Below, in pieces: positions 1-10,800 of a stretch of 64,000 bases of DNA. The DNA is from Batillaria attramentaria (Eukaryota; Mollusca; Gastropoda; Batillariidae). How positions within the stretch are numbered: position 1 is the stretch's first letter; each line of letters opens with the position of its first letter. Both the position numbers and the translations under genes were made by a program. The notes below the pieces were generated by a model that did not search any database, was not told the DNA's origin, and saw only the letters and a list, made by a program, of their open reading frames with translations. The stretch spans positions 1,238,501-1,302,500 of the forward strand of contig JACVVK020000001.1 of assembly GCA_018292915.2 (NCBI GenBank). The letters run 5' to 3'.

Positions 1-234
1 TATGAACCAGTAACCCATGCCATTTACGTGAAATCTTATTGTTTGGGTGTCGCATTCAAAGACTTCCAACTCGAGTGAGTGCGTTAGTTATTCAGGGGCT
101 TAACGCCGCGCAAGCAACAAAGACTATATCGCGGCTAATCACGGTCCTTCTCCGCCAGATTAAAATAATACATAAAATAATACCACGTTTGTACATCGGA
201 CGTTTACAGGTCGAGGATAGTCCGTATTACTTGA
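1..234. other. Left edge: (TAAC)n-family retroposon copy and flank
   Basis: Between about 75 and 140 the plus strand reads GTTAGTTATTCAGGGGCTTA, then a segment containing CGCCGCGCAAGCAACAAAG and ATCGCGGCTA. The same string recurs at 35.27-35.31 kb, and its end recurs in reverse at 39.25 kb. It is therefore the reverse-oriented 3' part of a retroposon with a (TAAC)n tail. The tail is almost lost in this copy. The 13-bp target-site duplicate of the next SINE occupies 222-234. Confidence 0.55.
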
Positions 235-411
235 GGGGAGCCGGGGTGGCCGAATGATAGAGCGTTGGACTTCTAATGCTCGGGTCGTGAGTTCGTATCC
301 CGGCTGGGGCCAAATATTTGTGCTGGCTTTTTCATCGTTGCCTCGTCTTTGATATCACCCGTATGTGGTGGAAAAGGACGTTAAACCCCCCAAACGCCCA
401 CCCGCCTACAC
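235..411 (+). mobile_element. tRNA-derived SINE, full length, with 13-bp target-site duplication
   Basis: Reference copy for the main SINE family. It starts GGGGAGCCGGGGTGGCCGAA, has a tRNA-like A-box region and a B-box-like GAGTTCGTATCCCGGC, then a tRNA-unrelated body (GCCAAATATTTGTGCTGGC, GTCTTTGATATCACCCGTAT) and a tail GGACGTTAAACCCCC with C- and A-rich repeats. It is flanked by perfect repeats of CCGTATTACTTGA at 222-234 and 412-424, which proves insertion by target-primed retroposition. It has no coding capacity and would be mobilised by a partner LINE. Confidence 0.92.
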
Positions 412-813
412 CCGTATTACTTGAAGAGTCTCGAACTGAAAATAACAGAACAATGATGGGTGGAAAGGAAAATATTCGAGTTGGACCTCCTTCTTGTTCT
501 TCTTTAGCATTATTACTGTAGACATGTCGGTGACATTGAAAACATGTTTGTGTGCGTGTGTGTGTGGGGGGGGGGGGGGGAACCTCGTTCCAGTTCGATA
601 AAACTGCTCAAATTACTCTTGCCTGAAATTTCACGTGAATTAATCAGACACAAAGGTGCCCCGTCTCCGTGCTGCTAAAAGAACACGGTTAAATGTGCCA
701 TTCTTGACACAGCTGCTGTGTGCATACCGTGCATCAGGCCGCGACGTTGCTGCTTTCTTTACAGGTCACCCTCCCATAGGTAGGCCCCACCCTCGTGGCC
801 ACCCTCCTTCCTT

Positions 814-816
<3 letters not shown>

Positions 817-851
<35 letters not shown>
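817..851. repeat. (AC)n microsatellite
   Basis: Seventeen or so uninterrupted AC units. The stretch around it (425-1250) has no recognisable gene; the open frame across it is a microsatellite frame. Confidence 0.9.
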
Positions 852-854
<3 letters not shown>

Positions 855-1250
855 GCTGTGAGCGCAGCGGTATGCCACATAAAAACCATATGCTCGAGAG
901 ATATGCATATTACACGGTTTGTGTCACTCCGCTCTCCCGCGATATTAGTAACGTGTGCACGCGCTGTGACGACACGGGGTCGTTCCTGGCCACTGGTTGG
1001 CTGGAATATGTGTGTTATAAAAACAGATATTCACCTGCACTGCGCGGGGACTAGATAAGCTTGTTTTTCCTCTTCACTGAGCTAATCTTGTCGCATGGCT
1101 TACGATGTATATTCTTATATCCAACATGTTGTTAATACTAACATGTAAAATGGTCTGTTAACGTTCGTATTTTAACATTTCGGCGTCACTCGCGTGTTGT
1201 TCTGTGATGGTTAGTGGCCCTGCAAACTGTCTAGACACAGGGGGACAACT

Positions 1251-1327
1251 GGTTGGTTCCTTTGGTCGGTTGGCTGGTTCTTTGACGTCCTTTTTCCACC
1301 ACGTAAAGGTGTTATCACAGAAGGGGC
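1251..1327 (-). mobile_element. SINE fragment, 3' part, minus orientation
   Basis: Reads TTTGACGTCCTTTTTCCACC, then CACGTAAAGGTGTTATCACAG and AAGGGG. This is the reverse complement of the SINE 3' body, in the subtype that has AAAGGTGATGTCACAG instead of the TATGTGGTG/ATATC form. It is cut by a CT microsatellite. Confidence 0.7.
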
Positions 1328-1337
1328 TTCCCCCCCC

Positions 1338-1525
1338 TCTCTCTCTCTCTCTCTCTGGTAGAGCGTTGGACTTCTAATGCTCGGGTCGTGAGTTCGATCC
1401 CGGCTGGGGCCAAATATTTGTGCTGGCTTTTTCATCGTTGCCCCGTCTTTGATATCACCCTATGTGGTGGAAAAGGACGTTAAACCCCCAAACACCCACG
1501 CACCCACCCTCTCTCTCTCTCTCTC
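1338..1525 (+). mobile_element. 5'-truncated tRNA-SINE between two (CT)n tracts
   Basis: The SINE body runs from GGTAGAGCGTTGGACTTC (about 1357) to the ACGTTAAACCCCC tail (about 1508). CT repeats flank it at 1338-1356 and 1509-1525. The first about 20 bases of the tRNA head are missing. The copy at 44324 has the same arrangement, suggesting that the SINE inserts into CT tracts, so the CT repeats would be the target duplicate. Confidence 0.8.
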
Positions 1526-2334
1526 ACGCCTCGCCACCAGCCCTGAAAGCTTGACTACCTCGACTACGCCAGCTTTCCCATTGGGATAACTGAAACCAGA
1601 TTCTTCTCTTGTTTGGGTTTTGTCGGGGCACATCACGTGACAGGATGTCGGATGTCCTATGTAGTTTCAGCACTAATAGGGGCGGGACGCACCCCATAAT
1701 ATATAATACACACGGACTATTCAGATCGCGAGGCAGGGATTACTTTCTGCACGGCCAGGTCATGCATATCGGACATATTTTACGAGGTTAAAGTTCCCAA
1801 AGCCCCAAAAGGACCGAAACAAACGCTGTTAGCTAACCGCGGATCGCGGGATGTCGAGAAAGTCTACAGCCTGTCATTACATCTTCATGATAACCCGACT
1901 GAAGCAGCGTGGCCTGAACTGATGTACTGCCTGGGCGTCCTTGGCAGCGTCGTCCACGTCGCAGGCAGGTACATGGCTCCCGGCCGTTGCTTTAGTCAGT
2001 AACCGTTTGAAGTTGGTCGTAAAACCTGATAACAACTTCACGTCGACCTAACAAACTAAAGTGTATGAAGATGAGACGCCATCTGAGGCAAGGAGCCTCA
2101 AGTGCCACACTCACTACCAAGCACAGCCAAAGCATGGCTGAAATGAGAGAGTAAGCGGGGTATTTACGAGTCGAGCAAAGTTTCATAGTTTCTTCAGATT
2201 TCTTCGACGACTTCCGTCTCACCTTGCCAAATCGCTGACAAGAGATACACCCAAACTGATCGAGTGATTGCATTATTAAAGAGGTCTTCACAGCTAAAAA
2301 TAAAGTTAGATCACAAAGTAGTGGTGAGCGGGGT

Positions 2335-2572
2335 TTAACACATTTCGTACCGCGCACGAGTATCCCACGTTTGTAACTGTTTTGTTTTTGTTTTTTTTTA
2401 GTTTTGGCCCTGTGTGCGAAAATTAGTCAGGATTTACGGTTCCTTCACGGCTCGTTTTGCATCAACCACGAGTATAATCAAAGCGCAACACTTTCAGTAA
2501 GCCAAATATAAATTAACTTAAGGGCCGCCATTGTTGCACAACCCCAAACGTATTTGGTAGGAATTGAGTTAA
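2335..2572 (+). mobile_element. TTAA-flanked MITE-like element, copy A
   Basis: A 238-bp segment bounded by TTAA (2335-2338 and 2569-2572). It shares ordered blocks with 3867-4130 (reverse) and 63015-63558: a start containing TTTCGTACCGCGCACGAGTA and TCCCACGTTTGT, a middle with TTTTGGC..CTGTGTGCGA, then GAGTATAATCAAAGCGCAAC, AAATATAAATTAA, and an end with TGCACAACCCC and GGAATTGAGTTAA. Ends are weakly inverted (TTAACAYATTTCGTA versus TTAACTCAATTCCTA). It lacks coding capacity. TTAA targets are typical of piggyBac-type elements, but that link is an inference. Confidence 0.65.
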
Positions 2573-3137
2573 GGTCATGGCAGTACACGTATAAAAGGGA
2601 AGTTATACACCTGAACGATTAGCATGGATTAGACGAACAGTAACCTCATGTGTCAATCCATCTATCTTTGGTGATTATCGCCACCAGTCACGAAGAGGGA
2701 AGGCTGAATAAGCAATCACATAACGCGAGTGAATTCAGAATATGTGAAGTATCCAAGCTATGTTAGATATTCACCTACATCGTCTCCGAGAGGCGTGACA
2801 CTCCTATATCGCACACTGCGGTGTCCACAAATCGGGTCGGAAATACCGTGATTATGCATGTGGCTTAATCTTCGAAACTGGAGCCTACAGTGCAGCTTCA
2901 TTGTTATCATGGGCTAATTACAAAGCCTGTGCTGTTATGAGGCTGTTCTCACACAAACACACACTGACACTGAGGCGGCTCGATTATCAGGTGTGTGATC
3001 ATCATTAGCTTGCTTTACGTCCTATGGCTTTTGGCCCTTAAGGACAAGTTGTTCCTGGCGTGTGTCTTTGGCTGCTTGGCTAGGCGAGTGTCAGGTGTGT
3101 GGCTGTAACAACACATAGTTATGTGCTCTCAGTAATG

Positions 3138-3377
3138 CAACTGTATTCGGGCCAGATGCGGAAGGAACCCTGCAACACCACCAGGCAGGCGCTCGAGTGG
3201 AACCCGCAGGGGAAGAGGAAAAGAGGGCGCCCCAAGCAGACCTGGAGGAGGAGCTTGCACTGCGAGCTGCGAGACTCCGGCCTGACATGGGAGGAGGCCA
3301 AGACCTGCGCCAGGGACAGAGTGAGATGGAGGAGAGCTGTTGAGGCCCTATGCTTCTCTAGGAGCCGAAAGGACTAA
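3138..3377 (+). mobile_element. RTE-like non-LTR retrotransposon, C-terminal fragment
   Basis: An open frame of about 80 codons ends in a natural stop after FSRSRKD. It carries the signature GKRKRGRPKQTWRR followed by LRDSGLTWEEAK, ARDRVRWRRAVEALC. This C-terminal tail follows the reverse transcriptase in many invertebrate endonuclease-reverse transcriptase (RTE-like) elements. Nothing upstream reads as reverse transcriptase, so the copy is 5'-truncated and dead. The open frame extends a little 5' into unrelated sequence. The next element starts at about 3428. Confidence 0.8.
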
Positions 3378-3427
3378 ACTATTAGGGACAGTAGTTGTGT
3401 ACATGACTACATTGGAAATAGGCACTT

Positions 3428-3828
3428 AAAAATAATAATAATAATAATCGCATTAATATAGGCGCTTTATCCCAAATATTTTGGCTCAAAGCGCCGCGAG
3501 CTAAACCCAACACGCACGCTCACGTGAATCACACGCATTCCCTCACACACAGGACATAAACGCATTACAATCACTTGGTGCGAAGGGTCAGCTCAGCTAT
3601 TTAAATTTCGGAATTTAGATCTGCATTTATTTTTCAAACTTGGTGGGCTGAACATTTCCAAAGCAGAGGGGGAGGAAGCCGGAGTACCCGGAGAGAACCC
3701 CCGACGATCGGCCCGAATGAACGGTGCCACATACGAGAAGGAAAAATTCTTTGCCCCGAGTGGGGCTCGAACCCCTGACCTCTCGCATTGGTGACAAGTC
3801 TCTTAACCACTAGACCACCGACCGCCCC
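3428..3828 (-). mobile_element. Long tRNA-derived SINE with conserved central motif
   Basis: Minus orientation. The tRNA-like head (about 3755-3828) reads GGGGCGGTCGGTGGTCTAGT at its start and GGGGTTCGAGCCCC as its B box. Next comes a central block with GGGGAGGAAGCCGGAGTACC and CGGAGAGAACCCCCGA (plus-strand text), then an AT-rich tail with AAAGCGCC and (ATT)n at 3428-3449. A sister copy lies at 56634-56950. The head-body-tail layout and shared core resemble SINE superfamilies with conserved central domains known in molluscs; I cannot assign which. Confidence 0.7.
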
Positions 3829-3839
3829 ACTTGGGATTT

Positions 3840-4255
3840 GAGCTGGTCGGCTGGTTGCTTACGGGTTTAACTCAGTTCCTATCAAATAAAATTGGGGTTG
3901 TACACCAGTGGCCACACTAAAAATAATCATAATTAATTCCTGTTTGCATGATTTAAAATTTGGTCTGGCTGGAGTGTTGCACTTGGATTACACTCATGTT
4001 TGCTGCAGTAAGAGCCGTTAATAAATTCTTGCCCGATTTTCGTATAAATTTATATATATATGTATATATATATAAAACCGAAAATCAGTCACAAACGTGG
4101 GATACTCGTGCGCGGTACGAAATTTTTTAAGGTCCTGTTACATAACACACGAGCAATATCAAAGTCGAGGCGACGAAAAAGAACAAAAAACAAAAAAAGG
4201 CAGCACAAATATTTGTCGCCCAGCCAGAATTTGAACGCATGACCCGAGCTCCCTC
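3840..4255 (-). mobile_element. Old SINE copy split by a TTAA element
   Basis: Left of 3867 lies a tail-like GGCTGGTTGCTTACGGGTT. Right of 4130 follow GGTCCTGTTACATAACACAC, GCAATATCAAAG, AGCACAAATATTTGTCGCCC and GAATTTGAACGCATGACCCG. Together these match the minus-strand SINE broken exactly at the TTAA of its GGACGTTAAACCCC tail. The element at 3867-4130 fills the break. Confidence 0.65.
3867..4130 (-). mobile_element. TTAA-flanked MITE-like element, copy B (inside a SINE)
   Basis: A 264-bp reverse-oriented copy bounded by TTAA at 3867-3870 and 4127-4130. It carries the family blocks, including GTGGGATACTCGTGCGCGGT, ACTCATGTTTGCTGCAGTAA and CAGTGGCCACACTAA in plus-strand text. An internal (TA)n patch at about 4050-4074 is copy-specific. 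It sits in the TTAA of a minus-strand SINE. Confidence 0.72.
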
Positions 4256-7200
4256 ACTAAAGATAATTTTCCGTCGAAAACGATTGGTTCCATCATTTGT
4301 ATCAGAACAATCTACCAGTGTTTCAGTGTATTCGTATGCTAACTGAACATAATTAACACGTGGCTGTTGGAGTTTGTCCATAAAACGTTCAGTGTTACGA
4401 TTGAGGCTTCGCCACATCCGTCATGCTCCTTTAAAATCGGACCGCAGCTGCCCATGCATTAAGTGCCATGCCGATAACGAAGTCACGGTCACTCTAGTGG
4501 TCATCTCGAAGCACCTGATAAGGCTGGCCGAATGAGAGAAGCCATCTGCTGGCTATCACAGTCCCCCCTCTTGTAGCTAGGACAGTCACACTGAGTGGAC
4601 ACGCTGGCTCTTTGGACTCGATGACCCCGGGGCCAAGCCACCCCTAGGGTTTGCAATCGCTTTTTCCTTTCATGAAACCCTAATTTCGTCCTATTTGCCG
4701 AGAGCAAACTCCTGATGAAGGGGGGGCCCCCAAGGATACGCGCTGTGCATATAGCATGTTCGGCAGTTGTCAAGCAGAGGTCAAGTTTTGAGGGTGCTAG
4801 AAAGTTTACGACTGCCGGTCAAAAGACGACTCCCCCCCCCCCCCTCATTCAACAATGAGAGAAAAGGCCGATCACAGCTTATAAAGAAGAACAGGAGAAA
4901 AGCGGTACTCTGTGGGTCTGCGGGGAGTTGGGGGTGGGGGTGGGGTGGGGAGGGAGATACGGGAGAAGGAGGAGGAGGGAACATTACTACAAACCCTACG
5001 GGGTTTAATTCACAGGGCAGTGCGAAAAAACTTGGGATCTGCTGCCGGCCATGACCGTCAGAAATGGGACTCCGCGATCAAGAAGAAGAAAACAGCTCAA
5101 GACGACAGAAGGAGGATGTCCACAGCGAGCAAAGCCAAGACACAGAGAGAGTCAACAGTCACTGCCCTCCATGTCTCCAGGCAACCTGCAGTCAGTGAGC
5201 CGAGAATCCCATTAGTCAGCGGTTCCGTCAAAGACCACTTCATCGACTCATTCACTGCAGTCTCCTTGGCGTAAACACGGGACAGTGCGATAACTGGCCG
5301 GGAAGAAAGGCGCGGTACTGTCCGACACTTGACTCCGGGCCATAAAAAGCGGACGACATCAATGTCCCTGATTGGCTAATTGCCTTGGGAGCCAAACAGG
5401 CGTGCGTTATGGCCTGTAATTTTCTAATTACACCCCGTACATCACCGGTCGAGCAGATGCGACAAATAATGGCTACCTCGGGGGTGAGCGAGCAGCTAAA
5501 AGGTGACAGTTTCTAGCAAAAGGTGACAGTTACTGGCCAATGGCGGCAACGGTTTTGCCAAAGGGCGCGCTTTGCATTTCTAGCCCGTGCCAACGAACGC
5601 CCCATACAATATTTAAGTGCCCCAACCTACCCCCCCCCCCCCCCCCCTTGCATGTAGACTTGCAAATAACTGTCGATATGCACACCTAACACTATGAAAT
5701 AAAAACTGATTCCTATCCCCCAACCGTTTTAATTGTAGCTGTCCAAGATCACCCCGGAGTCATGGGGCCGCTGAACCTCAAGAAGCATCATCATCATCAT
5801 CATCATCATCGTTATACACTGGCAAAGCTCATCAAACATTTTTTTTTTTTAGCCAATCCACCCGTCTGGCCTCCTCACTCCCACCCACCATCCCACCCAC
5901 CCCTCTGGCTTCCCTGGCAGGTTGAAGTTCCTGTTCCCAGTTCTTCTGTGTCTACAGCTGACGAGTGTTTGCTAACTGTCCAGCTGATTTACGTGAAGTC
6001 TGGACACAAACAGTCGGGATAGTGCTGGTAGCTATGTTATTGCGTTGCCCCAATCTGTACGTGTTAAAGAAATCATGAAGCTTACCAACCACCCACCTGC
6101 CCCTACCCTGCAACCACAATCTTTACGAACCACCCCTCCCCTTGCAATGGGGATGTATTACGTATCAAGAAGGAGAGCTCCCATCTCCTCCCCCCCCCCC
6201 CAAAAAAAAAAAAAAAGGCAACTTGTGTCCTCCCCCCCCCCCCAAAAAAAAGGCAACTTGTGTCACACTTACCGTGCATCGGCATAAACCTACATGCGCA
6301 GGCAGTTAACATAATTTCTGAGCAACAAACCTACTGAAGTCTCTCCAATTTTCAATACTTCAAACGAAACATTATAACCCTTCGTTGACGAAAAGGTGTT
6401 TTTGGAAAGGAGCCTCGAAACCCCCCAGTAAATGAGTACATTCTTCCAGGTGCGGGGAAAGCAATGATTGTAGCATGCCAAGAATGTTTTGCTTGCACGT
6501 TTAGTGTTGTACAAGGTCACGTGACGACGGTCCCGTCTCCCCCTGAGCTTAGTGTTCAGGATAAAAGACATTTGTCAGCGCAAATGTCACGCGTCGCTTG
6601 CTTTTTACAATTCTAATTATCTGTTTGGCTTGCCGACGATCAGCTTTTTCAAATTTACGGGTGCCATCCATGGTCCAGAACAGACAACTGGGTACTGTAG
6701 TGCGTCTGTGTGTACTCCCAAGGTCCTGACGGTTAAGTGACATAAGTGCAGATCTCGTCTGCCGACGAACGCACGCACCAGGACAGGCGGTTTCAACGTC
6801 TCCACCATATATACCTCCTAGGTGCGTGTGACGAAAGCGCCTATTCAGTATTGTGAGGCAAACGTCTTGGCTAAGTTTAATCATGTGCAAAATCGGGCGA
6901 GCGGGAGGAAAAAGAAGTTTCACTGTCGGGTCGTGGGAGGGACGCAGCACCACAGATTCTGTCGACGCATTCCTTTTCTGCCCGTGTTCATTGCAACTCC
7001 GCGGTTTTGAAGAGCACAGTTGCACAATGGGCGGGACGACGAAAGCGTGGTGCACCGACGACTCTTTAATGATACGGCTCGTGGTTCCCTCAGGCAAGGA
7101 TCATTCAACCGTACCGGGATATATACAGTCCATACCACACAGAAGCGGCTGTTGTCCCGAAAAAAAAATCTAAGCCCTGGGGTTGAAGTAAAGTAGCGTC

Positions 7201-7645
7201 GGCGGCATTGAGTTGAACAGTGACCGAGTCTTTCGGACAGCTTTGCGAGGTAAATCAAAAAGATTCGAGCCGCGATGTCTCGCTTACTACCCGGACAGGA
7301 AGCTATCAATCAGACGGTGCACAACGCGACAACACGACCTTGGTTAACACCAAACTGAATCAAGTCCCTGTAGAGACCACCCTCATAACGTCATAATAGG
7401 CGCAAGCGTAAGAGACCCGCACTATGAGGTACAACAAGAGACTTTGGAGATGGGGCACATCGAAGGCAAGCCGGGGGCACTTCGAATACAAGCCGAAGGC
7501 ACATCCGGCGGCCATCCGTCAAGTGCACACAGAAATTGTATGATCACATTTCTCAGAGCTGTCAACACGGAGGAGGTCAGAGCATTCTGGCCATAAGAAC
7601 GAAAACTTGGCCAGAGAGAACGTAAACTATGTCATGAAAGTAATG
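4256..7645. other. No gene recognised
   Basis: A stretch without recognisable coding or mobile sequence. It has homopolymer C, G and A runs (4833, 5630, 6190, 6230), an (ATC)n microsatellite at 5786-5810 and a short direct repeat AAAAGGTGACAGTT near 5500-5530. The longest minus-strand frame, 6549-7097 (182 codons), has no recognisable domain and overlaps other open frames on both strands. Confidence 0.5.
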
Positions 7646-7840
7646 TGGGGTGGGTGGGGTGGTTGGTTCGCTGGTGGGTTGGTTGGCTGGTTGACGGTTT
7701 AACGTCTTTTCCCACCACATACGAGTGATATCAAAGACGGGGCAACAAGGAAAAGCCAGCACAATTGTCGAGACCAAGCCGGGATCTGACCTCACGACCC
7801 GAGCATTGAAAGTCCAACGCTCTACCCACCCGGCTACCCC
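7646..7840 (-). mobile_element. tRNA-derived SINE, minus orientation
   Basis: Contains the reverse complement of the SINE tail (GGTTTAACGTCTTTTCCCAC), body (GTGATATCAAAGACGGGGCA) and head (CACGACCCGAGCATT, CCAACGCTCTACC). Near full length, with a TGG/TTGG-rich expansion at its 3' end. No clear target duplication. Confidence 0.85.
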
Positions 7841-10800
7841 TTCTTATGGGGGAGACTGCCGCGTCAGCTCAAAGCCTTACTAACGTCCTGTTAAAACACA
7901 CCAAGAAAAAAACCCGAGACAAACACAAAAAAATTCTCGACTGCGAGATAAATTGAATCGGAAGCTGGCCAGGAGCTCCGGAACAGGGCAGCGCATCCAG
8001 TGGGCTCATCACATCTCCGCAGGCCTCTACAGCCCGTCTGAAAAAAGGGCGTAGGCGCCACGGATGTGGTTGGCGTTTAGGTCCTTTCTCCAGATGATGG
8101 CAGGCTTCTTCCGCCTCTTTCTTATCGTTTCCGAATTTGTCAGGGTGTCCCACGTACGCCGCAATGCAGCGTCGTCAGAAGAGGCTGCTGTTGCAGCGCC
8201 TGTGATAAATGCTCCCTCAGCGGCCGCAGCATTCCTCTAAGAAAAAAAAAGGGTCATTCCAAAAGTAGGCACACTGAAGGGGAAAAAATACATATTTCTT
8301 TCCGTCTGCGCAATAGATCGCGTATCGTGGGCCGCGAGGGGCTCAGCATGCAGCCTGTGGCGAGCCAGGCGGTGACGACAAAGGAGCCTTGGATCAGGTG
8401 ACATCTTGAGCCTGATGGGCAGCAGATAGGGTTGACAGGGCTATCGTCATCTCCCTGATTGGTTTTCAGGGTAGATGCCCGGAGACAAGTGTATAGCCTT
8501 AGCTTCTTCATCCACAGCTTTCAGGCCTTCATGTGGTGGTGAGGAAGTCTGAAGGTTACGTTTGCCGGAGAAATGCTAACGATTGACAGGCCTAGCGGAT
8601 GGTCAGGAACATGTTTGATACATGCTTTCGTTTAAGAAGCCCTTTGAGTTAAATGAGGCTATTTCTTCGTTTACTTTGGGATCGGAATTTCAAAGAAAGT
8701 AATAATTTCAACAGCATTCAAGGCTCAGGCTAAAGACGATGGCAAATTCCAACCTGGCCTACCCAAAGACATGTCAACCATCATTAGGTACATGGATCTC
8801 GGAAGTCTGTCTCTTCTGAAATAAATGCCACGCTTTCAGTACCAAACAAAACAACTCTCACACTCAGCTGATTCTGGATTGCCCGCTCTTTAAGTACTGC
8901 AAGTTGCCCTGCAGACAGAGCTCGTAGATAAGGTTACCCAGAGTGTCACCTCGCTGCCTTCAGTGCCCAGGTCCCCTACACCAACACTGGCAGCTCGGCG
9001 CCTGGCCAATGGTAGGCTCGCGCATCGGGTGACACGGCCGCATGGGCCCCGCGACGTTTTAATACTTAAACAAATCCGACGACAAATTAAAGCAGGGATC
9101 AATGACAAGCCACAAGACGTATCGGGTGAGGAGGCTTCGTCGGCTCGACCCGCCCCCCCGTTCTCCGTCTCCGCACACGTAGAGTCTCTCTCTTCTTCTT
9201 CTTCTCCTCCTTCTTCTTCTTCTTCTCCACAGTCTCTGCGAGACACTGGAAGCTCCATGAGTGTAAAACCACACCCATTCCCTCCCCTCGTTGCCCCCGG
9301 GTTTTTGTTTGTTTGTTTGTTTGTTTTAACCTGATCGTTAAGAAGCCTTCTCTGTAAAAACGCGGACCAGCTGACCTACTGACAAAGCACCTGGCTTTAA
9401 TAATAAAAAAGAAGAAATAACAATGGAATCAAAACAGTTGGGAGAGATAGGTTGCGGAGTGTGCAGAGCTGTCAAGATAAATCCTGCTGTTACGAGAATG
9501 GATTAAAGACTGGAGCTGAATCACGCCCAGACCATGCAGCCTTGTGCCGTTGTGGTCGTTGGTCACGGGACCTTGTTCCTCTTACTGGCCTATCAGTTGT
9601 CACTGTACACCAGAGAGTCTGTCCACGTTCTCTGTGTAAACTCCTGTCTCCTACTGCTAGCCAGGTCTCGTCCCTTTATTAGTCCCTAGCTTCTCCTCGC
9701 TCGGGTGAATAGGATAAACCGAAACGGCAGTGATACTGAGAGAGTCATAAAGGTTTTCGCGCTGCTGAGGGGGAATCCCAACGCATCCATCTTCGCGCCG
9801 GGGCCGCTACCGCACGACAAGCGGTGTGCGTTTGTTTCACCGCAAGTTCAGGCCGTGTCGCGGGTGAAATATGAACCTTGCTAGCAGATGTGAAGGTACT
9901 AATGAAAAACAAGAGAGGGAAAAACGGACCAGTTTGTTCATTTCTAGCCTTGATTAATTATTCGTATCTCTCGTTGGATTCTCGTCTAATGAAGAAGAAT
10001 CGATTTTCCCCCAAAAGTCAATGAATAGATTGTTTGAAGGCTGCATGTGGCGTGTGGGATGTATCAGGTCGGCTCGGGTCGTGTTAGAGTGTGGTGAAAC
10101 GAAGAGATTAACAGCGGAGACGTTCGTGATACAAACAGGGGGGGCACATGATGAGACATTCCTGGGATTCCAGTTGGTTTTTTTTTTTTTTTTTTCGTTT
10201 CAGCTCCGACACTTGTGTCACTCGTGAAAAGAAATGCGAACTGGAGCCGAGCTCCCTTTACACAAATCCCAGACCACCAACTGTGCCCACAACGTGCGGA
10301 ATGAATATATTGCTAGAAATCCACAGCGCTCAAATTTCGGATTGTCTGCCGATAGATTGTGATTATAGGTTACTTTGAAGGGACCAGGGGCGGTAATTTC
10401 TAGAAACTGGTTTCCCTTTGTGGCCAGACTTTTCAGCCCTGACACGCTAGTCTAATTTCGAGCATGCTGCCAAGCTAATACCTCTGTGCACATTTTGTCG
10501 CAAACACGGGGTATATTAGTGTCGGTCGTTTCTCTTGGCAAGCGGTACGGCACGGGGCTGGGATATTACTCTCAGGTACTGGGATGAATGGAACCCCGCA
10601 TTTAAAACCCCACCCTGTCAAAACACCCCACATTCGAGGCAATGTTTTGCGCGACTGCCTTCAGGGGGGTGAGAATGTCAGAGCTTTGTTCCTATAAATA
10701 GCAGTGGTTTTCAAACCCCCTAACACTGTGAAGAATGTTCCAAAACCCTCCCTCTTCTCCCCCTACCCTCCTTTTTTTTCTGTTTCACCCTCCCACCCAC

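Noticed and set aside
235..330. Functional tRNA gene
   Set aside because: The tRNA-like heads here and in the other copies are attached to the SINE body, have imperfect arms and lie between target duplicates.
3755..3828. Functional tRNA gene on the minus strand
   Set aside because: A good B box is present, but the head continues into a SINE body and the sister copy at 56.9 kb has the same arrangement.
6549..7097. 182-codon minus-strand open frame, the longest outside low-complexity DNA
   Set aside because: No recognisable domain, no splice context, other frames open on both strands over the same bases. Most likely chance.
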